A DNA stretch of 64,000 bases from Leptodontidium sp. MPI-SDFR-AT-0119. Lineage: Eukaryota; Ascomycota; Leotiomycetes; Helotiales; Leptodontidiaceae. The first letter of the stretch is position 1; each line of letters opens with the position of its first letter. Below the pieces are notes generated by a model. It worked only from the letters and a program-made list of their open reading frames with translations, was not told where the DNA came from and did not search any database. Of this stretch, positions 50,170 through 62,020 are shown one piece after another. The DNA is taken from positions 1,984,001-2,048,000 of the forward strand of contig JAHLEZ010000001.1 in assembly GCA_020726505.1 (NCBI GenBank). Reading direction: 5' to 3'. The position numbers were made by a program, and so were the translations under genes.

Positions 50170-52927
50170 CTAATCTGCCCAGAGACGATTGATCCTACGA
50201 TCATCATCAATCCGCAGGCCGTCTCCATCCACCACACCCATAGCATACAACACGCCCTTCTCTCTCACAAAATCATCCCTCTCCGTCCTCTCCAAAAGGG
50301 ACGCCCCATCCAACCCATCCATCAACCCGCCATGCCCCTCACCAACCCACTCACTCTCCCTCCCTGCCAAATACACACCCACACTCGCCACAGTGGCAGG
50401 ACTCCTAGGTAAAGGCCTCACTCTCATCGGTCGCCCGATCAGAAACAAGATACAGCCAACCATGAGAATCAGTACGCCCATACTGATGAAATTGCACACT
50501 TCGTATGTCATTTTCGTTATAGCTGGCGAGAAGGAGATGTTGGCTAGGCAGATGGGGAGGAATTCCGAGAGGAGTGATACGAAGCAGATTAGAGCGACGA
50601 AGAAGTGGCCACGTCGGAGAGAGGGCACGATGGCTGTAAATGGAGATGTCCAGATTGGTACAAGGATGGAGTCGTTGGGGTGGGATGAGCCGTGGAGGAG
50701 GCGGGAGAATGGTGCTAATTTCCTGAGATCTACATCATGTTAGAGGAAGCATTTTTAGGATGTTGTATATGACGATTTACCTTGGTCTATACCGCTCCAG
50801 AATAGCTTGACTGCTACACCCAGCCCGGTCATCATGAACCTCACACCAAAACCTTGAGAATCCATGAATCGCTCAAACCCAGTGTCGGCACTCGTCCAAT
50901 GGTAATAAGATATCAGCGCTAGTAGCCCACCGAGCAAGATGAACGCTGCGATGTAGTACAGCTTCTCCTTGATGACCCACCAGACCTTCGCACCGCGTGA
51001 CCGCGATGAGTGAATACTAGCTTCCTCAGAATTGCTTTCAATGTTGCTCTTTGAGCCGACCACCAACTTGTATCGTCCTTTGTTGCCTGATCTTGTCGCT
51101 TTAGCCGCGAATCCTGTCTCGGCATCTGTATTGACATCGACAAGTCCATAGCAAGGTCTTCGGTCAGTGCTCGTAAACTCAGAGAGTGCATATCGCTTGC
51201 CAGATAGGATACTCTTCAACTCCTTATTCCTGACCAGCGAGTCAATTTCCCGAAAGTCTTTCAAGGCAGGGGATTTGTATAGCAGGGAAGCGAGACCGAC
51301 GATACTGAGGGGTTCTGAGAATACGCCGGAGTTTCGGTTGAATGTGAAGCCAAGGAGGAGAATGAGTAGAACTGCGACGAATGAGAGAATTCCTTGTATT
51401 GCTCGTACGAGACTGGGATAGACGCCCCAGGCCCCGTAGCATAAACTGCTGGGAAGGTTGGGACCGCATGTTCCACTTAAGCTGACGAAGAAAGCTTCGG
51501 ATGCGAGGGGAGCGAGGAATAAGGCGGCGATGGAGATGAGTGAGCTCCAACAGACAATAAAGTGACCTTTTGATATGGATTTGAAAGGTGTAGTTATGAG
51601 GAACGAAGCGCCGTAGTTGAGGCACAATGAGTGCTCGGCTAATGCACCACCCGGTCGAGCGAGTTGGTAGAACGGCTCCAGCTCGCGAATAGCACTGTCC
51701 AGGACACGCCAGGGAATTGTGAATACAACCGCCAATATGAGTGGCACGAATGCGACGCAGACGTATTGGATAAGGGTGATTCGGGGAGCGAACGTTATTC
51801 CTCCGTTTGACCACTTGAGGTAAGTGCCCGTACCATTGACGAAGGTTGACACTGGCACGACTGCAGCTTCTGTGTTCGAGGGTCTAGCAGTAGAAAACAT
51901 AGTTAGAACCAAAAAAATTGCTAAAGGGTTATTACGAGGCTAATATACCTTCCCATCGATGTCCCAGACGCAGTTGGAGTAATGATACCAACTACCGTGA
52001 ACTTCTGCCCGTCAATTTCTGTGAGAACGGGTAGGAAATCGCCATTTGTATCCGTGGCAATTTGACCAGCTGACAATGTCGACTCCACTCCATCCACAAT
52101 CGCTACGATTGGTGTGGACGCGGCATCAGTAGCTGCTGGTGTAGGAGCGGGAGTCAAAGTAGAAGTTTGGCCATTTGCAACTACAAGAATAGGAGGGGGA
52201 GTAGGATCTGCTGCAGGAGTCGGAGTTGTAGTCCCCACATCTAAATGACCTCCGGCAGGAGTACCTAAGACTGGGGTAAGCGGTGTAGTCGCTGGGGTTG
52301 GGGAGTTCATATCTCCACCGCCCACTGGACCAGGTGTCGGGATCACAACAGGATCTACAATTGGATCTGCAATCGGGTCCGGCGGCGGTGTGGGAAGAGT
52401 ACCGTCTCCAAGTCCGAGGTGCCCATCAGTGACTGTGCCTGGAGGAGGTGTAGGAGGTAACGAAGGGTCTGTAGGTTCTGTAGTTGTTGAATCAACGACT
52501 GGGTCCGTTGGAGTACTTGTTTCAGAAGGTAGAGCGTCGAGGACGATATCTAGGGTTGCTGTTGATTATCAGAATTTGTATGAAGCAAGCCAGGAATCTC
52601 TGCAGAAATTCTTCATCTAGCGTAAGGAATTGTGAGAACTCACTCCGCTGCCGCCGTTCAACGTCTTTCCCAACGTTTATGTTCAGTGTTTGATTCAGCT
52701 GGTCGGCAACCTTTCCTAACCTTCCAACGCCATCATGGGCAGGCAGCCGCCGAACCGCGACTTCTGATAAAGCAATAAGACAACTAGTGCATAGTAACAA
52801 GAAAATCAAAACTGGCGCTCGAGTTGCGAAAGGCCTGTAGAAACTTCGACCTGTGGTGGAAGTTAGTATTCACAGAGCCAAATACTCAAGATCGAGACGG
52901 ACCAGTATCACGAGGATGATTCTGCAT
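50170..52927 (-). CDS. DUF3433 multi-pass membrane protein
   Basis: 834 aa. Exons on the minus strand: 52927-52903, 52850-52644, 52558-51949, 51883-50781 and 50729-50170. One membrane segment near the N-terminus (APVLIFLLLCTSCLIALSE) precedes a Pro/Thr-rich, likely extracellular stalk of about 230 residues. DUF3433 sequence follows: ELEPFYQLARPGGALAEHSL, then FKSISKGHFIVCWSSLISI. The second copy carries DLRKLAPFSRLLHGSSHP and VPSLRRGHFFVALICFVSLL. About eight membrane segments in all. The family includes Neurospora Spray, a membrane protein linked to calcium and hyphal branching; the role here is inferred from family only. It is shorter than many DUF3433 proteins because the N-terminal part is reduced. 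Confidence 0.85.
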
Positions 52928-53546
52928 GTTGACAACAGCACATCAACATTGAACCGGACCTGCAGCGATCAACAAATCATGAGGGACAGGCGAGGTAGTC
53001 ATAGCTAACATCGGACGGGATGGAGCAGAGTACCAAGACATTCCTTGGTCAGTTTGCTCTTCGAGGCTTAGCCACCATCGCTTTATGGGCATTACAGAAA
53101 ACGACAAGTCAAATGATCGAATCAGAGTCCCGACAATTCGGCCGTGAAAACGCCCATATGCAATATTTCAGGCGTGCTGGACAGTGAGGCTTGAGGCTGA
53201 AGGCTTGGCAGACTGTGCAGCGAATCAAGAACCTCAAAGCCAACCAAAAACAACAGACTGACCAGACACAGAGCGAAAGGAGACTTCTCCAAATAGAATT
53301 GCCTTATGGTACAAGTTAGCCTTAGCCACAAATGCAGCCCTTTGCAAGGTGTAAATCCAGTTTCTTGGAAATCCATGTGGCTGAAATTGCCCAATCCGTG
53401 ACATTCAATAGTCCCAGTCCTTTCCAGAATGATACATAATATACATTGCTTGTAGCCAAGCAAAAAGTCCCGGGAATCCAGCCTCCTGGAAATCGTTCTT
53501 TGACAGCCTCACTGCCCTCCACAAAAAGACGACTCTCCTCGCCCAA
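52928..53546. other. Intergenic stretch
   Basis: Promoter of the DUF3433 gene and 3' region of the bL21m gene. No convincing coding content on either strand. Confidence 0.35.
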
Positions 53547-54200
53547 TCATTGCTCAATCTCCTCGAGGGTCTTGAGCTTCAACTCCGAAATCCGTAGAAT
53601 CGTGAACTTGAGTTTGCTCTTGACAGTCTTGATCTTCCTGTTCCTCCGCTTCGTCTTCTCCTTGATCCTCATCGGTTCTGCCTCCACCCCCATAACTCTC
53701 GCCCTGCACTCGAATAACCTCTCGTCCACATATGGCGTTCCCTTTAGAGTATAATCTCGAGATCCAAGACTCGATGCTCTGTTCAGTCGTAGAACATCCC
53801 CTGGAACAACACCCGGCATGTGAAATGGTAGTCGTACTGTATCTCCAACTGTGACGAGGTATGGCTTCCCGTGAATGTGTGCGCTCACATAGTGAGAAGG
53901 TTGTGTTGCAAGAAGGGGGAGGAGCTCCTTAACCGATTCGGAGAGAGCAATCGGAGTCGAAATCGGTGCTGGCGGCAAGGGAACAGATCTCTTGGTTAGG
54001 ACTCGTGGGGGAACTGATGTAGAGGATGGCGATGCTGCCGTCGGTAATTGAGAGGAATCGAATGATGCTGGAGGAGATTCAACATGCTGTATTGTAGAGT
54101 TGAAGTATCGAGCGCGACTCGGGAGGAGAAACGTTGGAGGAGGCGCGGAGGAAGGTATTCTTGTGTCCAGAAGGGACCGTCTGACTGTTCTGCTGAGCAT
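53547..54200 (-). CDS. MRPL49: Mitochondrial large-subunit ribosomal protein bL21m
   Basis: Intronless, 217 aa from the Met at 54200. Component of the mitochondrial 54S subunit. MLSRTVRRSLLDTRIPSS is a basic mitochondrial presequence, followed by a Ser/Pro-rich linker. The bL21 domain (about residues 95-215) has HGKPYLVTVGDTVRLPFHMP, then PGDVLRLNRASSLGSRDYTL and the terminal KEKTKRRNRKIKTVKSK. An in-frame ATG at 54260 adds 20 residues (MMSEAAVDNGRR...) and is the first ATG, but the presequence-like start at 54200 is favoured. It is divergent from NSA2, another ribosome-related gene. Confidence 0.88.
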   Translation of the reverse strand: MLSRTVRRSLLDTRIPSSAPPPTFLLPSRARYFNSTIQHVESPPASFDSSQLPTAASPSSTSVPPRVLTKRSVPLPPAPISTPIALSESVKELLPLLATQPSHYVSAHIHGKPYLVTVGDTVRLPFHMPGVVPGDVLRLNRASSLGSRDYTLKGTPYVDERLFECRARVMGVEAEPMRIKEKTKRRNRKIKTVKSKLKFTILRISELKLKTLEEIEQ

Positions 54201-54417
54201 CTTGAAGTTGGATATACTGGCTACCCTCCTCCCATTGTCTACCGCGGCTTCAGACATCATCCAATGTCCAACTTGACAATTTTGTGCTTAGTCAGAAATG
54301 CAGCTAGTCCGAAAGTTAGTTAGTGCGAATTCAAAAAATCTTATCGGATATCGCAGCCAGCCTCAAGTTTTTGAAGAACCCCCCCACATCAAACATTCCC
54401 CGAACAAATCGCTCATT

Positions 54418-55777
54418 ATGCCTCAGAATGAGTACGTGTTCTGATCTACTGTGTCCGAGATTGTGTTCTAATTCATTGTGTGCAGGTACATGGACAGGTG
54501 GCGAAAGCTGCACGGAAGAAGACTCGATCATGAGGAGAGGACTCGAAAAAAGGCAGCACGAGAGGGTCACAAAGCCTCAGAGGATGCACAGAAATTGACG
54601 GGATTGCGGGCCAAGCTGTACCAGAAGAAGAGACATCATGAGAAGATCCAGATGAAGAAGCAGATCAAGGCGCACGAAGAGCGAAATGTCAAGTCTTCAG
54701 CACCAAACGAGCCTAGCAGCACGCCACTTCCTCAGTACCTCCTCGACCGTTCGAATCCAACATCTGCAAAGGCCTTGTCAAGTGCTATTAAGAACAAGCG
54801 ATCCGAGAAGGCGGCGCGCTTCAGTGTCCCTTTGCCGAAGGTCAAGGGAATTTCGGAGCAGGAGATGTTTAAGGTGGTGAAGGTGTGTAACCAACATTTC
54901 TTCATCGTTCATGGGGGCTGAGTTTCGGGGCTTTCAGTGGGGTGTCGAAATTGGGGCATATGAGTGTTTACGGGACATTTCTGGGTGGATGCATCTCTCG
55001 CCCCGACGTTTGACACAATACCCTTGTTTCCTGATGCCGCTCGTCAAAGATACTCTGGACGAACTAAAACTGATAACCATTCCTAGACCGGAAAGAAGAC
55101 TGCAAAGAAGGGATGGAAGAGAATGATCACCAAGCCTACTTTTGTTGGACCCGGTACGTACACTCAACCAGGTCTCGACATCAAACTGACTATCTTCTAG
55201 ACTTTACCAGACGTCCTGTCAAGTACGAGCGATTCATCAGACCTATGGGTCTCCGCTACAAGAAATGCAACGTCACACATCCAGAATTGGGTGTCACTGT
55301 TCAACTTCCAATCATTTCCGTAAGTCTACTTGGGGCCCACCGCGTTCAAGGCATATGCTAATCTCCACCTAGGTCAAGAAGAATCCTCAAAATCCCATGT
55401 ACACTCAGCTCGGCGTTTTGACCAAAGGAACGATCATCGAAGTCAATGTCAGCGAGTTGGGTATGGTCACAGCTGGAGGAAAAGTGGTTTGGGGTAAATG
55501 GGCACAAATCACGTAAGTCATTTCAGGAGCCATATGATCTTGATCCACCGGCATTTCTCTGCGACTGTACTGCTCAGCAGGTCCCAGCTGGTTAAGAAAC
55601 GCCGGGACAGAGCAGAGGCTTGCCTTGAAAGCTGTCTCACAATCTACACTTGGAGAATTGGAACTGACCTAACTTAATAGCAACAACTGTGAAAATGACG
55701 GATGTGTAAATGCGTAAGTTCGGCACCTTGACTTATATGATCAAGCAACTAATGTGTTCAGTGTCCTCCTTGTTTGA
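54418..55777 (+). CDS. NSA2: NSA2, 60S ribosome biogenesis factor (eS8-related)
   Basis: Nucleolar factor for 27S pre-rRNA processing and pre-60S maturation, 261 aa, the family's usual length. Exons: 54418-54431, 54486-54882, 55087-55153, 55201-55319, 55373-55512, 55681-55713 and 55762-55777. The first exon holds 14 nt. Conserved blocks: [87 protein letters not shown] and the C-terminus [12 protein letters not shown]. All seven exons splice in phase. The divergent bL21m gene starts 157-217 bp away, depending on its ATG. Confidence 0.96.
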
Positions 55778-56224
55778 TCATATTTAATTACTGGAAATTG
55801 CATGGCAAGGAGTTGAGGCGTTGGGAGGCAGGACGAAAAGCAAAGGGATCTTCAAAACATGATCTTGGGCAAGAGGATAGATAGTCGACATGTTCGTCTA
55901 TAGAGGAGTCCTCAATATCAGTGAATTATTGTCCACCACTAACAGATGCCTTGGGGCCATCTCAAACGTGGCCGCTCCGCGCTTATGTAAGTAATCGTGA
56001 TTGGTCCTTTCGTACGTTCCTTCCAATTGGCTCCATTCACACCTCGTGTTCCAAGAAACATCCATTCCTTTCAAACTGCCGCGCAACACTTTTGAGCTAC
56101 AAATCTCTCCATACGGGACAGGCTTTGAGATACCTTACGCAAATACCAACTTCATCTGAGTTCTCCTTTGCAGAGCGCAGAGCCGCTCACACCTAGTTGC
56201 TAGTCTCCCTTCGACAACGCAAAC
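55778..56224. other. Intergenic stretch
   Basis: 3' region of NSA2 and promoter of the hydrolase gene. No gene seen. Confidence 0.35.
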
Positions 56225-57528
56225 ATGGACGCTCCGCTACCAACAACTGTTCCCCATCCTTCATCAATTGTTGAGCCAAGTATCAGTGCTGAAGAACAAG
56301 CCATAACTCTCATCTCACGGAGAAAGTTCCACCGCTTATTCACTCTCCCAGCCACGAGTACTCATGAATCGTTAAAGGTCACGTATGGGATCGCAGGGCC
56401 AGACATCGGAGAGGATGCCCCTACGATCCTGTATGTTGGTGGAATGTTTGGCACGCGATACTTGGCCATCACGCAGGACTGGTTAGCTACCCAGAAAGGT
56501 GTTAGGATATTGATGATTGACAGGTAAGCATGGGGCGAACAGCACATTCATTATTTCTGTTGAGTGGCAACATGTGACATGGCTTTTTTTCCATTGTCAT
56601 TACCCAATCCCGTTGTCTGGCTTTGTCTTGATACATTTGCTGACATTATATCCTTCACAGACCAGGCTTTGGAGGTTCTACTGCTATTCAAGTCTCGCAA
56701 AGAATCCCAATATTTATTGAGGCAGCCGTAGCTCTACTCGCCCACTTGAAGATCCCACACATCGCGTTGGCATCACAAAGCGCTGGAACAGTCTACGCCC
56801 TAAACTTCATCTCTCACCACCCCGAATTGCTCTGCCCGTCAAACCCAGTTCTAACCCTCTTCTCGCCATGGGTCCATCAATCCATCTCCGGCGTCATGTC
56901 TCTCAAAATAGCAGCTGCACTTCCCAACCCTCTAATCAACGGCTGGAATAGCATCATTGGCGGCATCATCACCACAGGAATCCCAACTTTCCAAGCCAGC
57001 TCCACTGTTTTCGGCAACGTCACAAACGTCTTCAAGAACAATGCTCGGGAGGCAATTTCGAAAGAAGCACAAGAGAAGTCCTGCAGGGATAGTTTTGGTT
57101 TCAGCCTTGCCGTCCACAATGAGGTCACGAAAAACTCGGGCAAATTTCTTTTTGCTGAGAATACCTCAGGCGGCAACGATGAGGCCAGACTTTGCATGAA
57201 GAGCGTGCCGGGAAGCAGCTGGGATCGATGTGAGGTTTATCCGACATTTGTTCTAGATTTGAAGATCGAGTGGGAGAAGAGAGCAAAGCAAAATGGGAAG
57301 AAGTTACGGCTTGATATCGTGTTTGGGGAGGGAAATGACGCGATGATTGGTGCGGTGGGTATGAAGTACTTCAAGGATTGCTTTAAGAAGGAGAATTGCG
57401 GAGAAGGGATCGAGGTGGAGGTGAGCGAGACGCCTGGCGCAAGCCATGACACAATCATTGATCCTTGTTTCGCTCCCATGAGAGAATTGCTCAACAGGGT
57501 CAGCAAAGGTTGGAGAGAGTTGAAGTGA
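56225..57528 (+). CDS. Alpha/beta hydrolase
   Basis: 388 aa, exons 56225-56523 and 56661-57528. The strand-turn-helix ILYVGGMFGTRY corresponds to the oxyanion-hole loop (HGxxG-like). IDRPGFGGST is read across the intron. The nucleophile elbow is ASQSAGT with S140; the first Gly of GxSxG is Ser here. GEGNDAMIG and GASHDTIID hold the candidate acid and catalytic His (H in ASHD). No signal peptide, so probably cytosolic. The substrate is not predictable. Confidence 0.82.
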
Positions 57529-57722
57529 TCATTTCTAGTGCTTGGTTCACCGGGTTTGGGGGGAAGCGGAGTATTGGTAGAATGGTGGCACAAAGAACAC
57601 AACTTCATTCATTGCAAACAGTGTAGAAAATAGTCAAATATACCCCCAAAAGTCCAAAATGAACTTTAGCCAACCACTGGTCCAAAGCGCCAACGCGCAA
57701 TACCAAAGTTTGACATGAAATC

Positions 57723-58768
57723 TCACTCCTGTCTCGCAATAAACGGACAAGCAGCAGACGTTGCACCACTCATTTCCTCATGCGCAGCCGCCGTTGAGCC
57801 CGAGCCCGCAGAATTCTGCACCTCCTCCACAGGAACAACTTCCTCACCATGCAACTGCGTCGTTATATCTTCGCCTGAGTTTGGGGTGGCGGTAGTCTTT
57901 GTAACATCGCCCGTCGGTGCAATCTGGCGGAACATCTCCATGGGATCAAACCAAGTCTCCACGCTTTGCAAGCGGACTTTGTCGTCGACTTTGGCGACTG
58001 TGATGCCTTGGATATCGATTGCTCCTCCGTGGGCTTTGGCTGTGACCTTCTCTCCTTTGCTGGTGTGGTGTGAGTAAGAGGTTTTGAGAGGTAGCTACTA
58101 TCTGTGAGGATGTTTAGTAGACTCACTTATTGAACCCAACATAATCATTCTTCATCACACCCCAATGCCTCCACTTGAACGCCACGACAGGGGGTCCACT
58201 ATAAACCTCCAACACCTCCCATGCAAACGTAGGCATCATCCTCTTGAACGTCTTATGACTGCTCGCAAAATCCGACTTCTCGGGATCGTAGAACTCGTTG
58301 GGCGTGATGATGGCGTTGTACGTCCCGACTTTCAACATGTGCTCTGCGCTTTGGGGAGGTCCACCGTTGATTGAGAAGGTGTAATTGGCGTGGTCGATGG
58401 TACGCCAGTCCGAGATGTCTGGCTTGAAGCTTGCTTCTACTTCCCAGTTCTTGACGAGGTTCTCGACAAGGTTGGGGAGAGAGGCTGCGGTGTGGGTTTG
58501 GGTTTTTGCTTTGGTTGTGTTAGTTGAAGTCTGTAGATGAAATGGAGCTGAGCAAAAGATGGAGTTTAATTGATACTGTATAGTTCTTCTCTTTCTGATA
58601 TTCGATATACTTACTTTGTTCATAGACCTTCCGAGTATTTGAGTAGTCGGGAGCTTGACCGTACCTCCACTTTGCGGTGTCGTCCTTCAATGTAGCATTT
58701 GGGTCAAGGAGGTAATCAGGTAAGCCAGGGGCTTCGGTCGGAGGGACTTCGACATCGGCTGCCGCCAT
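57723..58768 (-). CDS. Pathogenesis-related-like protein, SnoaL/NTF2 fold
   Basis: 290 aa. Exons on the minus strand: 58768-58615, 58508-58127 and 58059-57723. The sequence matches the family annotated as pathogen-related protein in plants and fungi: DYSNTRKVYEQ, then LPNLVENLVKNWEVEASFKP, and SDFASSHKTFKRMMPTFAWE. GVMKNDYVGFNNKGEKVTAK is read across the last intron. The fold is a cone-shaped NTF2/SnoaL type; biochemical function is unknown. The C-terminal 60 residues are acidic and Ala/Ser-rich. The start at 58768 lies two bases after a possible TTTTGGCAG acceptor, so a 5' UTR intron is likely. No signal peptide. Confidence 0.8.
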
Positions 58769-59131
58769 ATCTGCCAAAATAACAAAGGAGTGAGTGAGTA
58801 AGTGTTCCTTAGACGAATGGTCTAAACTTCGATTCGAAGTGTTGGTGCTATACCACTCAGAAGGTATGCTTATAGTTTAAAAGGAAGCGGTGCAGCCAGA
58901 GCAACAACATGGGAGGCAGGCAGATAAGTACTCAATCTCAAGAAGACTTCAACCAAGCTGCGAGCTTCTGCTCTTGCCCAAGTAAGAAGGCATTGCATGC
59001 CCACTCAAGGATGACAAAGTACTGTAACACAAGAACTACCAACGGGGGCAATACTCCGAGCATATGCAGTCAGCAGGATTAGGATTTGTCCGCATTTACC
59101 CATTACCCATGTATCTGGGTTCTGGATTCAT

Positions 59132-59401
59132 CCCGGGCTCTTCGTGTGGACGGGAAACTGCCGATTTTTGGCATAGGCCACCACCAAAAAATCGACCTCT
59201 ATAGAACAATTGAATCGCAGAATATGTACAACGACAAATGCCTTTTACTTAAAAATAAAATGGTAAGCTTATCTAAGTTATAAGATTCGCTACCTGTCCT
59301 AATAAGAATTTATTAATTTTCGTCGTGGAGATATTACAATGAAGGTGCTCCTGAGCGCGTGCCACAAATCGGCAACTTCCCAGCCACACGAAGAGCCCGG
59401 G
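59132..59401. mobile_element. MITE-like element with 42-bp inverted repeats
   Basis: The left arm 59132-59173 begins CCCGGGCTCTTCGTGTGG. The right arm 59360-59401, read in reverse complement, begins the same way and matches over 37 of 42 bases. The 186-bp spacer has no coding frame. No clear target-site duplication flanks it, so mobility is inferred from structure only. Confidence 0.6.
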
Positions 59402-60019
59402 TTCGCGACGAGATCGAGGCTTAAAAGTTACCAATTCCTGTCCTGTGATAGGTCCAGATCCCTGGAGCAGCTGCATCCGGCCCGCACCCGTTTACTCGCC
59501 GTTTCAAAAGAGGCCCCCGGTCATGCAGGTCATACTTTGAGGCTTGAAGGATTTAGCCTGTCCAGTGTAAATCTTTGAACTTATCTGGATATTAGGTCTA
59601 GGCCTTGTGGTAGAAACCAATCTTTGGAAGAAGCTGACGCACAGATACTTGCGGTCCTTTTGAGTAACAGAAATGACAAGGTACAGAGAAATTTTGACAT
59701 GTGGACTCAAATTCTACATGGTAATTGGTGATTGGACTCCGATAGTCTCGCTGTCATAGCTACCATAATTACAACTGGGGAAACATGTAGCCGAAGTTGA
59801 TCAAGTGCCAGAATTGTAATACATGAGCCATGGGGTGAAATCTTGCAGGGACGGTTGTTTGGCATGAGCGAAGGACCTAGTGGAGGCACCGCACCACAAA
59901 CGTATCAAAATGGCAGCTGGAGATGGGCCGAGGCAAAAGTTGACTATCTGCAGGGGTCGGTGCCGGAAGTTCTGATTGAGCGACGAATAACGGTGCGCAA
60001 TGGCTGCAGGAGTTCCAAG

Positions 60020-60306
60020 TAAAGGGGTGGACACATCGGAGCGAACCCTTGAATGGAGATCATATGTTGCCTAGTAAATATCCGGGTTGCTAGCAGTAAT
60101 AAGCTAATATAATTGGCTGAACTGAGGGTAATTTCCTAACTGACGTAGAAGGCTGAGGAAGATAAGATGATTTAATTGGCTTAGACAAAGCAAAGCTTGA
60201 ATCTCATACAAAAAAAGTGCGTGGTTTGTTGATTAAGTGGCTTATTACTTTGGACATTATATGTAACGTTAGCTAGGGTTCGCCCCGATGTGTCCGCCCC
60301 CCTTTA
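60020..60306. mobile_element. MITE, Tc1/mariner-like, with TA target-site duplication
   Basis: The left terminal repeat 60022-60049 (starts AAGGGGTGGACACATCGG) and the right repeat 60275-60304 (reverse complement starts AAGGGGGGCGGACACATC) match at 26 of 28 aligned bases with one 2-base gap. Both ends are flanked by TA (60020-60021 and 60305-60306), the duplication made by Tc1/mariner transposases. The 283-bp element is AT-rich inside and has no transposase, so it is non-autonomous. Confidence 0.8.
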
Positions 60307-61508
60307 CCATTCAGAAAGTATCTCCGGGTATCTCCAACGACATGTGGCGACAGGAGCAATTTCATGAAGCCTAATATGAAATACAGCGATCTCACTTCTT
60401 ATATCGAGCCACCATAAGTGACAAACCCTACTTGTGGTCGCAAGAAGAAGCATAGCCCACCGAAGAATAGACTAGACTAGATCACCTGAAAAGCTCGAAG
60501 CCCGAAGCTACATTTTGGCAGTCTGTGATTACTCCGTACAGGGGACAGCAAACGTTAAATGGTTGAGCCAATTAAAGCGCAAGATCTAATATCCCGACTC
60601 GATGATTGGTCTGTACAAGCACATAGCCCCACCGCATCTGGTGACATTTAACATTTACCATGGCCTGTAGGTAGTACAGATAGGGCTGTCAAAACGTGCC
60701 CGGGAAGAAAACATCCGCTCACAGCAACACATTCAGCCACTATTGTAGTCATCCGCGGGTCAGCTGAAAATGATGTCCTACCATAGGAAAGCTGGCGACT
60801 ACCTGCAACTTGACGACTATTGGGACAAGCCAAAGAGCTTTCATGTAAGGAAAGATTAACACTGAATGAGAAACAATCGCGCCTTTTGTGGAGAAAAGTG
60901 CTCAGTATGACAAGGACATTGAAATGACTAGATTTTAAAATATGGAAAAAGAAACTCCTCTTCATAGTGCCCTAAGATTAGACCACACCCTGAGTACTGG
61001 TGAAGTTGGGCCATGGCTGGGAGGGTTTCGAGTGAGAGGTCAACCTAAGCCTTCTGACGACACAGGCAGAGGAGCTTCCCGCCGCTGATATCATATGTAC
61101 TACTCAGAGTGATAGACTGCCGCTCTGTGGAATAGAGGCGGGTATGATTGTGCCACGATGAGCAGGATAAGAGTTGGGGAAATCAGACCGAATAGACCGT
61201 GTCGTCGCGTCGAAAACATTCTCATCGGTTCGCGGAGTTGCCGGGGACAAACAACGGGTTTTGAGACGAATCGTCTTCTTGGTCCAACGTCTCATCAAGT
61301 GCGGATACTTGCATTCATTAACGGCATTGTGTACCTCCGGTTGAGTTGTCATTGAAGCAGAACCAACCTGAAGTCACACTTAGACCCAAACAATCGGATC
61401 TTGCTGCCTTAATTTCTGCCTCACGATCAACTTCAAGCCGTCCCTCACATTCGCATCACACAACAACAACTTCGATTTCTAAGCCCAGACAGCGTCTCGA
61501 TAGCCAAG

Positions 61509-62020
61509 ATGCTATTCTTCAGGTGTGTGCGCCCCGAGACAGTTCCGAATGAATCAACATCGCGCAATTGCTAACTCCGCTGTGTTGCGAATAGCTTCTT
61601 CAAGACCCTGGTTGACCACGAGGTCACCGTCGAGCTCAAGAACGACATCCAGATCCGCGGAACCTTGAAATCGGTCGATCAGTACCTCAACATCAAGCTC
61701 GATGACATTTCAGTGGTAGAGGACCTGAAGTACCCACATCTGGTTAGTCCTTAGGAGTGACAGACGGAGAGAATCTGCGACCTGGAAACAGTTTTAAAAG
61801 GGGCAATTGCTGATGGGTATTCCAGTCCTCCGTCAAGAATGTCTTTATCAGAGGCAGCGTGGTCAGATATGTGCATCTGCCAGGTGGTGCTGTAGATACA
61901 GCGCTGTTAGAGGATGGTTTGGACCCCGCATTTCAGTTGTACCTCTATTAGCATCAATGTGCTGATCATTCTCCAGCAACCCGACGAGAGGCTGCGCAGC
62001 AGGCTACGAAAGCGAAGTGA
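61509..62020 (+). CDS. LSM2: LSM2, Sm-like protein of the Lsm1-7 and Lsm2-8 rings
   Basis: 98 aa, acting in U6 snRNA stability (Lsm2-8, nucleus) and mRNA decapping and decay (Lsm1-7, P-bodies). Exons: 61509-61522, 61595-61742, 61826-61916 and 61977-62020. The start MLFFSFFKTLVDHEV is read across the first intron, after a 14-nt coding exon. Sm1 motif: ELKNDIQIRGTLKSVDQYLN; Sm2: NVFIRGSVVRYVHLP. The C-terminus is ATRREAAQQATKAK. Length and sequence match fungal LSM2 closely. Confidence 0.96.

Larger units (their letters stand above)
58769..61508. other. 2.7 kb non-coding stretch with two MITE-like elements
   Basis: No gene recognised on either strand. Holds the two inverted-repeat elements listed separately. 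The remaining sequence has no clear structure. The last 150 bp are the LSM2 promoter. Confidence 0.5.
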
